Source of the DNA: Clarkia xantiana subsp. parviflora
Taxonomy: Eukaryota > Streptophyta > Magnoliopsida > Myrtales > Onagraceae
Direction: 5' to 3'
Length of the DNA stretch: 64,000 nt
Assembly (NCBI GenBank): GCA_036873135.1
Contig: JAPTYO010000034.1
Span: 783,457-847,456, forward strand
Every line of letters starts with the position of its first letter. Within the stretch, counting starts at the first letter, position 1. The translations under genes and the position numbers were made by a program. Positions 11,352 to 20,805 of the stretch are shown here, piece after piece. Below the pieces are notes generated by a model. It saw nothing but the letters and a program-made list of their open reading frames with translations. It was not told the origin of the DNA and did not search any database.

Positions 11352-11692
11352 TACTGAAGTTTATTGTGAGTTCAGAATCGCAACATATATTAATTTTTTT
11401 GTAAAAAGTGGAGTCATATAAAGTTTAATAATAACTAGTGGAAACAAATGGTGCATATCACGCATATTAATAAGCTTATCGTGTATAGATTTTAATCTTA
11501 ATTAAATCTTAAATTGTTTTATAGATTTTGACGTGTACGAACTAACGTCTGAAAATTCGACTTTATCAGTCTACTGCATTTGAGTCAAACCCTAATACAA
11601 AATAAGAAAAGGCATGTAGGTAGATTTAGTAGAAAAACTAAATTGAAAATAAGAGAAATTTAATGACTGTATAATCCAAAACCCCTATGTAC

Positions 11693-11765
11693 GCCGTCTT
11701 AGCTCAGCTGGTAGAGCGCATGGCTTTTAACCATGTGGTCGTGGGTTCGATTCCCACAGACGGCG
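11693..11765 (+). tRNA. tRNA-Lys(UUU), copy 11
   Basis: Consensus sequence. Confidence 0.97.
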
Positions 11766-12303
11766 CGGGCATTCAATATCTACTCTGTATGTAAAGTACA
11801 CGGATGGTCACATTTGAATCTTTTTCTAATTTTCGAGTTATTTTAAGTTCTCCTAAAATTTATTTATCTAAATTCTCCGTCTGTATGCTTTGCTGAAAAT
11901 AGAAATCATCAACTTTTAAAAATAACTTCCGTGATATTAATTTTAAAGTTACAAAGTAACATATATATTTTTTTTAAGTGGCATGACTAAACTCTCAATA
12001 ACTTATGAAGCAGTGCAATGGTTTAATTTATCATGAATATGTGACACTGACATAATCATATAAGTTCGTAGATGAGTTATGACTAGATTTAGTTTTTACA
12101 CAATACAAGATCGAAAAACTTTCAAAAGTAATGTTTGTGAGAAGTGAAGTCTTATTATAAATTTTAAACACGGAAGTACAATGAAATTGCCCAATGTTAT
12201 CAAGTTAAAATTTTATCATATTCTTGCACGCAAATGATTTTTCTTTGCATATTGGTGTTTGTGTTTCTTAATATCAAAGAAATATCCGAATATAATTGAA
12301 GAC

Positions 12304-12387
12304 GTCAGGATGGCCGAGTGGTCTAAGGCGTCAGACTCAAGTTCTGGTCTTCGAAAGAGGGCGTGGGTTCAAATCCCACTTCTGACA
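12304..12387 (+). tRNA. tRNA-Leu(CAA), copy 12
   Basis: Only C27 to T (a T-G wobble), as in copy 8; the acceptor is intact. Probably functional. Confidence 0.88.
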
Positions 12388-12728
12388 TACTGAAGTTTAT
12401 TGTGAGTTTTGAATCGCAACATATATTAAATTTTTTGTAAAAAGTGGAGTCATATAAAGTTTAATAATAACTAGTGGAAAAAAATGGTGCATATCACGCA
12501 TATTAATAAGCTTATCGTGTATAGATTTTAATCTTAATTAAATCTTAAACTGTTTTATAGATTTTGACGTGTACGAACTAACGTCTGAAAATTCGACTTT
12601 ATCAGTCTACTGCATTTGAGTCAAACCCTAATATAAAATAAGAAAAGGCATGTAGATAGATTTAGTAGAAAAACTAAATTGAAAATAAGAGAAATTTAAC
12701 GATTGTATAATCCAAAACCCCTATGTAC

Positions 12729-12798
12729 GCCGTCTTAGCTCAGCTGGTAAAGCGCATGGCTTTTAACCATGTGGTGGGTTCGATTCCCACAGACGGCG
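12729..12798 (+). tRNA. tRNA-Lys(UUU) copy 12, 70 nt, deletion in variable region
   Basis: Same 3-nt deletion and G22-to-A change as copy 8, so inherited with the higher-order repeat. Probably a pseudogene. Confidence 0.75.
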
Positions 12799-13334
12799 CT
12801 GGTATTCAATATCTACTCTGTATGTAAAGTACACGGATGGTCACATTTGAATCTTTTTCTAATTTTCGAGTTATTTTAAGTTCTCCTATAATTTTTTTTC
12901 TAAATTCTCCGTCTTTATGCTTTGCTGAAAATAGAAATCGTCAACTTTTCAAAATAACTTCCGTGATATACATTTTTAAGTTACAAAGTAACATATATAT
13001 TTTTTTAAGTGGCATGATTAAACTCTCAATAACTTATGAAGCAGTGCAATGGTTTAATTTATCATGAATATGTGACACTGACATAATCATATAAGTTCGT
13101 AGATGAGTTATGACTAGATTTAGTTTTTACACAATACAAGATCGAAAAACTTTCAAAAGTAATGTTTGTGAGAAGTGAAGTCTTATTATAAATTTTAAAC
13201 ACGGAAGTACAATGAAATTGCCCAATGTTATCAAGTTAAAATTTTATCATATTCTTGCACGCAAATGATTTTTCTTTGCATATTGGTCGTTGTGTTTCTT
13301 ACTATCAAAGAAATATCCGAACATAATAGAATAC

Positions 13335-13418
13335 GTCAGGATGGCCGAGTGGTCTAAGGCGCCAGACTCAAGTTCTGGTCTTCGAAAGAGGGCGTGGGTT
13401 CAAATCCCACTTCTGACA
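13335..13418 (+). tRNA. tRNA-Leu(CAA), copy 13
   Basis: Consensus sequence. Confidence 0.97.
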
Positions 13419-13759
13419 TACTGAAGTTTATTGGGAGTTCAGAGTCGCAACATATATTAATTTTTTTGTAAAAAGTGGAGTCATATAAAGTTTAATAATA
13501 ACTAGTGGAAACAAATGGTGCATATCACGCATATTAATAAGCTTATCGTGTATAGATTTTAATCTTAATTAAATCTTAAATTGTTTTATAGATTTTGACG
13601 TGTACGAACTAACGTCTGAAAATTCGACTTTATCAGTCTACTACATTTGAGTCAAACCCTAATACAAAATAAGAAAAGGCATGTAGGTAGATTTAGTAGA
13701 AAAACTAAATTGAAAATAAGAGAAATTTAACGATTGTATAATCCAAAACCCCTATGTAC

Positions 13760-13832
13760 GCCGTCTTAGCTCAGCTGGTAGAGCGCATGGCTTTTAACCA
13801 TGTGGTCGTGGGTTCGATTCCCACAGACGGCG
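13760..13832 (+). tRNA. tRNA-Lys(UUU), copy 13
   Basis: Consensus sequence. Confidence 0.97.
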
Positions 13833-14369
13833 CGGGCATTCAAAATCTACTCTGTATGTAAAGTACACGGATGGTCACATTTGAATCTTTTTCTAATTTT
13901 CGAGTTATTTTAAGTTCTCCTATAATTTTTTTTCTAAATTCTCCGTCTTTATGCTTTGCTGAAAATAGAAATCGTCAACTTTTCAAAATAACTTCCGTGA
14001 TATACATTTTAAAGTTACAAAGTAACATATATATTTTTTTTAAGTGGCATGATTAAACTCTCAATAACTTATGAAGCAGTGCAATGGTTTAATTTATCAT
14101 GAATATGTGACACTGACATAATCATATAAGTTCGTAGATGAGTTATGACTAGATTTAGTTTTTACACAATACAAGATCGAAAAACTTTCAAAAGTAATGT
14201 TTGTGAGAAGTGAAGTCTTATTATAAATTTTAAACACGGAAGTACAATGAAATTGCCCAATGTTATCAAGTTAAAATTTTATCATATTCTTGCACGCAAA
14301 TGATTTTTCTTTGCATATTGGTGTTTGTGTTTCTTACTATCAAAGAAATATCCGAACATAATTGAATAC

Positions 14370-14453
14370 GTCAGGATGGCCGAGTGGTCTAAGGCGCCAG
14401 ACTTAAGTTCTGGTCTTCGAAAGAGGGTGTGGGTTCAAATCCCACTTCTGACA
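14370..14453 (+). tRNA. tRNA-Leu copy 14, anticodon UAA, stems intact
   Basis: Anticodon loop CTTAAGT (UAA) with complete acceptor TTCTGAC and anticodon stem CCAGA/TCTGG. The only other change is GGGTGTGG. Of the three UAA copies this one is most likely to give a working tRNA-Leu(UAA). Confidence 0.9.
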
Positions 14454-14794
14454 TACTGAAGTTTATTGTGAGTTCAGAATCGCAACATATATTAATTTTT
14501 TTGTAAAAAGTGGAGTCATATAAAGTTTAATAATAACTAGTGGAAACAAATGGTGCATATCACGCATATTAATAAGCTTATCGTGTATATATTTTAATCT
14601 TAATTAAATCTTAAACTGTTTTATAGATTTTGACGTGTACGAACTAACGTCTGAAAACTCGACTTTATCAGTCTACTGCATTTGAGTCAAACCCTAATAC
14701 AAAATAAGAAAAGGCATGTAGGTAGATTTAGTAGAAAAACTAAATTGAAAATAAGAGAAATTTAACGACTGTATAATCCAAAACCCCTATGTAC

Positions 14795-15387
14795 GCCGTC
14801 TTAGCTCAGCTGGTAGAGCGCATGGCTTTTAACCATGTGGTCGTGGGTAGGCTTGGGCATAAAAACCGGTCCGGCCGGACTGGTTCGGAACTGGTCTGGA
14901 ACCGGACCGTTTGGAACCGGTCCGGAGTGGACCGGTCCAAATTGGACTGGTTTGTAACCCCTAAATTGGAACCAGTCCAAGGGGTATTCCCAACCAGTCC
15001 AATAAACCAGTCCGGACCGGACCGGTTTTGAACCGCTTTTTAGTAAAAAAAAAAAAGCGTTTTGACCGAGACTATTTTTTAAAAAAAAAAAACGGTTTTT
15101 TATCGGTTTTGACCGGTTTCTGACTGGTTTTGGACCGAATTTTATTGATAAAACCGGTCCGACATATAAAACCGGTCCAGGACTTTTTTTTTAAAAAAAC
15201 AGTCCAAAACCGGTTCTGGACCGTTTCAAACCAGTCCAATTTTTTTTAGACCAACCTAAGCCAAAAAAAACCCTAGTTATTACTGGACCGGACCGTTTAA
15301 AACAGTTCCGGTCCGGTCCAGAACCGGTTCGGCCTGAACCGGTTCAGTGCCCACCCCTAGTCGTGGGTTCGATTCCCACAGACGGCG
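14795..15387 (+). pseudogene. tRNA-Lys(UUU) copy 14 split by a hAT-like element
   Basis: The 5' part is 14,795-14,847. The 3' part resumes after the duplication and is otherwise consensus. Confidence 0.93.
14848..15359. mobile_element. Non-autonomous hAT-like element, copy 3 (512 bp)
   Basis: Ends as in copies 1-2. GTCGTGGG at 14,840-14,847 and 15,360-15,367. Shares the extra GGTTTTGACC segment with copy 2, so these two are closer to each other than to copy 1. Confidence 0.88.
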
Positions 15388-15922
15388 CGGGCATTCAAAA
15401 TCTACTCTGTATGTAAAGTACACGGATGGTCACATTTGAATCTTTTTCTAATTTTCGAGTTATTTTAAGTTCTCCTATAATTTTTTATCTAAATTCTCCG
15501 TCTGTATGCTTTGCTGAAAATAGAAATCATCAACTTTTCAAAATAACTTCCGTGATATAAATTTTAAAGTTACAAAGTAACATATATTTTTTTTTAAGTG
15601 CATGACTAAACTCTCAATAACTTATGAAGCAGTGCAATGGTTTAATTTATCATGAATATGTGACACTGACATAATCATATAAGTTCGTAGATGAGTTATG
15701 ACTAAATTTAGTTTTTACACAATACAAGATAGAAAAACTTTCAAAAGTAATGTTTGTGAGAAGTGAAGTCTTATTATAAATTTTAAACACGGAAGTACAA
15801 TGAAATTGCCCAATGTTATCAAGTTAAAATTTTATCATATTCTTGCACGCAAATGATTTTTCTTTGCATATTGGTGTTTGTGTTTCTTACTATCAAAGAA
15901 ATATCCGAACATAATTGAATAC

Positions 15923-16006
15923 GTCAGGATGGCCGAGTGGTCTAAGGCGCCAGACTCAAGTTCTTGTCTTCGAAAGAGGGCGTGGGTTCAAATCCCACTT
16001 CTGACA
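15923..16006 (+). tRNA. tRNA-Leu(CAA) copy 15, variant
   Basis: Anticodon stem 3' side TCTTG, giving a C28-T42 mismatch; otherwise consensus. Confidence 0.8.
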
Positions 16007-16403
16007 TATTGAAGTTTATTGTGAGTTCAGATTCGCAACATATATTAATTTTTTTGTAAAAAATGGAGTCATATAAAGTTTAATAATAACTAGAGGAAAC
16101 AAATGGTGCATATCACGCATATTAATAAGCTTATCGTGTATAGATTTTAATCTTAATTAAATCTTAAACTGTTTTATAGATTTTGACGTGTACGAACTAA
16201 CGTCTGAAAATTCGACTTTATCAGTCTACTGCATTTGAGTCAAACCCTAATACAAAATAAGAAAAGGCATGTAGGTAGATTTAGTAGAAGAACTAAATTG
16301 AAAATAAGAGAAATCTAACGACTGTATAATCCAAAACCCCTATTTACGCCGTCTTAGCTCAGCTGGTAAAGCGCATGGCTTTTAACCATGTGGTCGTGGG
16401 TTC

Positions 16404-17340
16404 TGTTAGGTTATAAAGTCTAGGTCAACGGGTCGTCAATCTAGAATTTATCTCCCACTAATGAAATGTCGGGTTCAGTGCTCCTAGGACTAGTCGTTCT
16501 GATCCATTCCCTTATACTCCCTTGGGGTAGTCGTTCTGATATATGTCCTTCTCTTCTCTCCTTCTGACCTCCTTTCCTTCTCTCCTTCTGACCTCCTTTC
16601 CTTCTCTCCTTCTGACCTCCTGAGGCTTGTACTTCTTACACCTGGGGCTTGTCCTACTGCTCTATGCTCTTCTGCTTCCTTGGTTCTCTTCTCCTTGCCA
16701 CCCTGCAAGAGGGGCAATACCAGGCACAGAGGGGGGGTGGTGCCTGATGAACCCTCTCCGATGCCTAAGTCAGTACGGTTTTAGAGAGATAAAGCTAGAG
16801 AGATGTCAGAGCAAAATTGTGCAACTTGCCAAGATGATCCAATGAGTTGTGAAGGTGGGGTATTTATAGGCAACGGTGTCATTAAGGTGGCTTAATGATA
16901 TCGTTAACCTCTAAATACAATTAATTAACCTTTAAGCGCATAATTAAGACCTTAGGATACGGAGAAGGTAGGCGACGTGAACCGAGTGTGGGTGTCCGAA
17001 AATGGCGCAGGGGCCCTTGGGGGAGGAAAATCTGACCCCCAAGGGTAGGGGTTGGGTGAGGGCACACAACCCCTCCTAGGGAGGATGGGGTTGGCCAACC
17101 CCATCCCTCCTAGGAGAGATCGGGTTGGCTGACCCGATCTCTCCTAGGGGAGGTCGGGTGTAGCCACCCAACCTCACCTAGGTGAGTTTGCCTCGGCCGG
17201 ACGAGCGCTCCGGCCTCGTCCGAGCCGTTGATGTGTTCGCGAAGTGTTCGGGTTGAAGTTTCGATTTACAAACGTTAATGGGATGATAAAAATACAACGG
17301 TTCGGAAGTCAACGGGTTCAAATTGGGCGTATATCCATCA
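16404..17340 (-). repeat. LTR (3' LTR of the minus-strand element), 937 bp
   Basis: Nearly identical to 24,691-25,730 apart from a few substitutions and a block of about 100 bp missing here. Contains three 24-bp pyrimidine-rich repeats (16,547-16,620) and inverted CCTAGGAGAGATCGGG-type hairpins (17,085-17,155). A minus-strand TATAAATA lies at 16,861-16,868. Confidence 0.92.
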
Positions 17341-17354
17341 CATGCCCCCGAGTC
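17341..17354 (-). promoter_or_regulatory. Polypurine tract
   Basis: On the minus strand the sequence is GACTCGGGGGCATG directly before the LTR start TGATGG. A G5 core next to the 3' LTR is the expected plus-strand primer. Confidence 0.65.
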
Positions 17355-18296
17355 AACCAATGGCTTAACCCTTGATTGACTCTATTTCAGGATGGTATGA
17401 TACGCGCAATTTGAAACCGGGGTTTTACCTTTCGTCTGAATGCTTACTTACCCATGGATGCGTGCCTCTGACTCTGCCCCCTGCCTTATGAGATAGAGGA
17501 ATTGTGAACGTCAGAGTAGCACGGACGTGTGCCTAAGCACGCGTCCGTCTGAGGTGGGAGTAATAAATCTATCTTTGCTACAGGCGTATACTCAAAAAAT
17601 ACCTGCTTGCATAGGAATGCAATACGGATACACCTAAGTGACTCATGCTTCAATTTCGTGCCGGGACTTGTCTCTCCTTTACTTGAGGGTGGGAACTCTG
17701 CCACTCAATGGGACACAACGTTCCGCCTCCCTCGTACTAGCGTGAGCATTGTCCATTAATCTCGACCTTCGGCACGTGTAACATTTTTCCTTCATTCGTT
17801 GGAGCGTGTGTATAGCTCTTGACCTTTACCCTGCAATTTGTTCCCCATAAAAGTGAGGGTGAAAAAGCTTACAAGCTTTCTTCTTACCGCCGCGAGCGAA
17901 GGGGTCTATTGACATGTGTTAAGGGTTGACCCTTCCTTCGGATGTGCTGGAGCGTTGCTCCATTTGGGGAAACTAAAAGTTCGCCCTTTTCCCTTGGTGT
18001 TAAGGTTGCCCCCGTAGTAGGCGTATCTCGCCCCTCCATGAGTAAGGGTCGATCTTTGCGTTGGTTGCTCGTATAGATGACTCACTTTTTGGGAAGCTTT
18101 CTTCTTCAGACAGGGAGACCTTGAAGATCGTTTTCCAAGGTAGTCAGACCAAATCTGACCGTCCGTTGAATCAGATGAGAGGGAAGGACCCTCTAGTTCT
18201 GCTTATCAGGCCTAGAAATTTTCTAAGTCAGGGGTGGCTGCTAATGCTTCCAGTATGTTCTTTTTCCCTTCTCTTTTCTTTGTGATATACTTATGA
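17355..18296. other. Retrotransposon interior next to the polypurine tract
   Basis: No convincing coding region on the minus strand. A CCATAAAAG stretch near 17,846 could be a + strand TATA-like element ahead of the antisense ORF; this is speculative. Confidence 0.3.
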
Positions 18297-18839
18297 TTGT
18301 TCTCATGCTGCTTCCTTCTTGTTGTTAGAGCGTTCTTCCCTGGTTACCGAATGGTTCTTGTGGTGGGTGAGAGTTCAAGTCAATCTAAATCCGAGGCGCG
18401 GAAACCTGACTCTGAGGTCGGGCCCTCGGCTGCCAAGGAGAAGGAAACCGCGAGAGGCTCTCCTTCAAGTGCCCCCTTGCTGACTCCCTCCCATGATAAG
18501 GAGGTAGTGGTTGAAGAGGCACCCTCTTTGCTTGATAAAAGGAAACAACCTGTGGCTGGCGATGGGGTGATCATAGGTCTTGATGTCTCTTCTCTATCCC
18601 CTGCCCCCCAGCCGAGGGGCCGAGTCTCAAGTTTATTTCATCTTCATGTAGATTTGACGACTTTTGAAAGTGTTTTTGTCTTTCCTATGGGTTATGTTAT
18701 TAACCCCTGCGTTGAAGATTTTTCTTTTGGTGATGGGTATGATCATCACCTTTTATTGAGGTTCCTTTCTCTTGCCCTGGCTCTGATTAAGATAGCAAAT
18801 TCTTGCTTTGGAGTTTGGTGGAGACTGCTCCTGAGTTAG
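18297..18839 (+). CDS. ORF opposite to the retrotransposon's own strand (unknown function)
   Basis: An open frame of 180 codons on the + strand, opposite to the element, about 1 kb inside its 3' LTR. An inner ATG at 18,351 gives MVLVVGESSSQSKSEARK and then an acidic, Ser/Pro/Glu-rich disordered stretch. A second open frame with similar bias lies just upstream (18,061-18,285), and the junction has a possible intron acceptor near 18,329. Antisense ORFs next to the 3' LTR are known in Tat-type plant elements. No domain recognised. It could also be a chance frame. Confidence 0.35.
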   Translation: MFSCCFLLVVRAFFPGYRMVLVVGESSSQSKSEARKPDSEVGPSAAKEKETARGSPSSAPLLTPSHDKEVVVEEAPSLLDKRKQPVAGDGVIIGLDVSSLSPAPQPRGRVSSLFHLHVDLTTFESVFVFPMGYVINPCVEDFSFGDGYDHHLLLRFLSLALALIKIANSCFGVWWRLLLS

Positions 18840-19146
18840 CCTCTACTAGTATCGTAGTTGTGATCGTTGTGGGGATCGTTTTGTTATATGCCCTTCAATA
18901 GTGCTTGTCGTGATTATTTGCTTCATGGTTGATTTCGTGAGATATGGAGGTTGTCTTCATAATGAGGACGTCTCCTTCCTAGTATCACCTAGTGGGTTGA
19001 AATATAAGTGCCTACCTTTGATGAGCGTACGAAGGGTGTTGTTTTTCCCTTTTTCTTGAACCTCCTCCTAGGGCTAGGTGTAGCCTTTTGATGTTCGTGG
19101 TCGGGGTGGTGTCTTTACAATTCATGTCTTTGACAGATGTTTTATG

Positions 19147-19415
19147 ATGTGCTGCCATGATAATCACTTCGGGGTATGTGGACGTGATAGCCACTTCGTG
19201 ATGTGTCGGAGTGATAGCCCTTCTGTAGTGTGTGGACATGATAGCCAGTTCAGGGTATGTGGACGTGATAGCCACTTCAAGGTATGTGGACATGATAGCC
19301 ACTTCAAGGTATGTGGACATGATAGCCACTTCAGTGTATGTGGACATGATAGCCACCTCAAGGTATGTGGACATGATAGCCACTTCAGTGTATGTGGACA
19401 TGATAGCCACATCAC
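19147..19415. repeat. 27-bp minisatellite inside the retrotransposon
   Basis: About ten tandem copies of GGTATGTGGACATGATAGCC followed by ACTTCAA, with edge copies more diverged. Because 27 is a multiple of 3, several frames on both strands stay open through it, producing spurious repetitive ORFs. Confidence 0.9.
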
Positions 19416-20061
19416 GATGTATGGAGTTGTGCTTTAGTATTCCTTTCTCATTGGAGAGCCTTCATTGCTATAGTTGCCTTTTGTGTAGGCTATGTTTGTT
19501 GGGTTAGGTCCCGATGTCTCGTCTTGTCGGATGTTGTATCTTTTATGCTCTTTAGATGTCTCCTTCATGAGTTGTGCTTGACGATGTTCAAGTCTGATAC
19601 GAGCATAGGTCACGCGAGGGCGACATGTATGACAATAATATTTGTCGGAGGTTGATTTGTGTGACTTGTAAGGCAATTCTCTTCTTGATGGGTCGAGCTT
19701 ATTTTGAGAGCTTTGACCTTCGGATTTCATGTCTTTGCTATCCTTCTTGGTGGTGTTGGGTTCCTTTGAGATACTTCTCTTGACTTGTGATATGGGTGGT
19801 AGGATAACTCGTTACTTTTCATGATAACCTCTTGTGCTTCTGTATATGATCCTTTGGTCATGGACTTCTCCTTTGAATATGCTTTCCTTTCTTTATCTTT
19901 CTTTTGTGCTTTCCTTCACATCATACCTGCTATCTCATCAAGAAAAAACATTATGTGTTCTTTATACAACTTTACTTTGCAATTATTTTCTCATGGAATC
20001 CTTCTCAGTATGGTGCAATGATCTCTTCTGATACCCCTTACACGGTATACGTTGTACTGTT

Positions 20062-20805
20062 AGACCAAAGATACGCTCTTGGTGGGCGTCGAAAACTGTT
20101 CACGAGACAGGCTCTCGGATGGCACTTAACGTTTCACAGGATAGGCTCCCGGAGGGCTCAGGTTAGACCAAAGATACGCTCCTGGTGGGCGTCGAACTGG
20201 TAGTTTGAAATCTACCTCAAGATACGCTCTTGGGGGCGTCGAACTGGTAGTGTTTTTTCTACCTCAAGATACGCTCTTGGGGGCGTCGAATCTGGTAGGT
20301 TGCAAATCTACCTCAAGATACGCTCCTGGGGGCGTCGAATTCGTAGTTTTTGGAAACCACTCTCAAGATACGCTCTTGGTGCGTCGAAGTTCGTAGTGTA
20401 ATAACTACTCTCAAGATACGCTCTTGGGGGCGTCGAAGGTCGTAGTATGAACACTACTCTCAAGATACGCTCCTGGGGGCGTCGAAGTTCGTAGTTTTTG
20501 GAAACCACTCTCAAGATACGCTCTTGGTGCGTCGAAGGTCGTAGTGTAATAACTACTCTCAAGATACGCTCTTGGGGGCGTCGAAGGTCGTAGTATGAAC
20601 ACTACTCTCAAGATACGCTCTTGGGGGCGTCGAATGTCGTAGTATGAAAACTACTCTCAAGATACGCTCTTGGGGGCGTCGAATCTGTTCGCGGGATAGG
20701 CTCCCGGAGGGCACAGGGTTCGTAGTTTTAGAACTACTCTCAAGATACGCTCTTGGGGGCGTCGAATGTGTTCGCGGGATTGGCTCCCGGAGGGCTCATA
20801 ATGTT
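20062..20805. repeat. ~50-bp interspersed tandem repeat inside the retrotransposon
   Basis: About 15 copies of a conserved core, CAAGATACGCTCTTGGGGGC then GTCGAA, separated by 20-30 bp of related filler (GGTCGTAGTATGAACACTAC type). A variant core, GGGATAGGCTCCCGGAGGGC, appears at both ends. Such non-coding repeat blocks are common in Tat-like elements. Confidence 0.85.

Larger units (their letters stand above)
10141..14794 (+). repeat. Higher-order repeat copy B (four Leu/Lys units)
   Basis: Length 4654 bp, with the same succession of diagnostic variants as copy A. A third copy starts at 14,795 with another split Lys. After one unit it no longer follows the same variant order (the Leu at 15,923 lacks the GTCAAGA change and the next Lys is interrupted by an LTR element), so it is partial or has diverged. 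Confidence 0.85.

Noticed and set aside
16490..16717. Glu/Arg-rich 75-codon ORF in the LTRs (also at 24,777)
   Set aside because: It is the translation of the 24-bp pyrimidine-rich repeat on the opposite strand, not a gene.
19012..19507. Several 80-130 codon repetitive ORFs on both strands
   Set aside because: They are by-products of the 27-bp minisatellite, whose length is a multiple of three.
20062..20805. CRISPR-like pattern of repeats and spacers
   Set aside because: The 'spacers' are related to each other, lengths vary, and the block lies inside a plant LTR retrotransposon in nuclear DNA.
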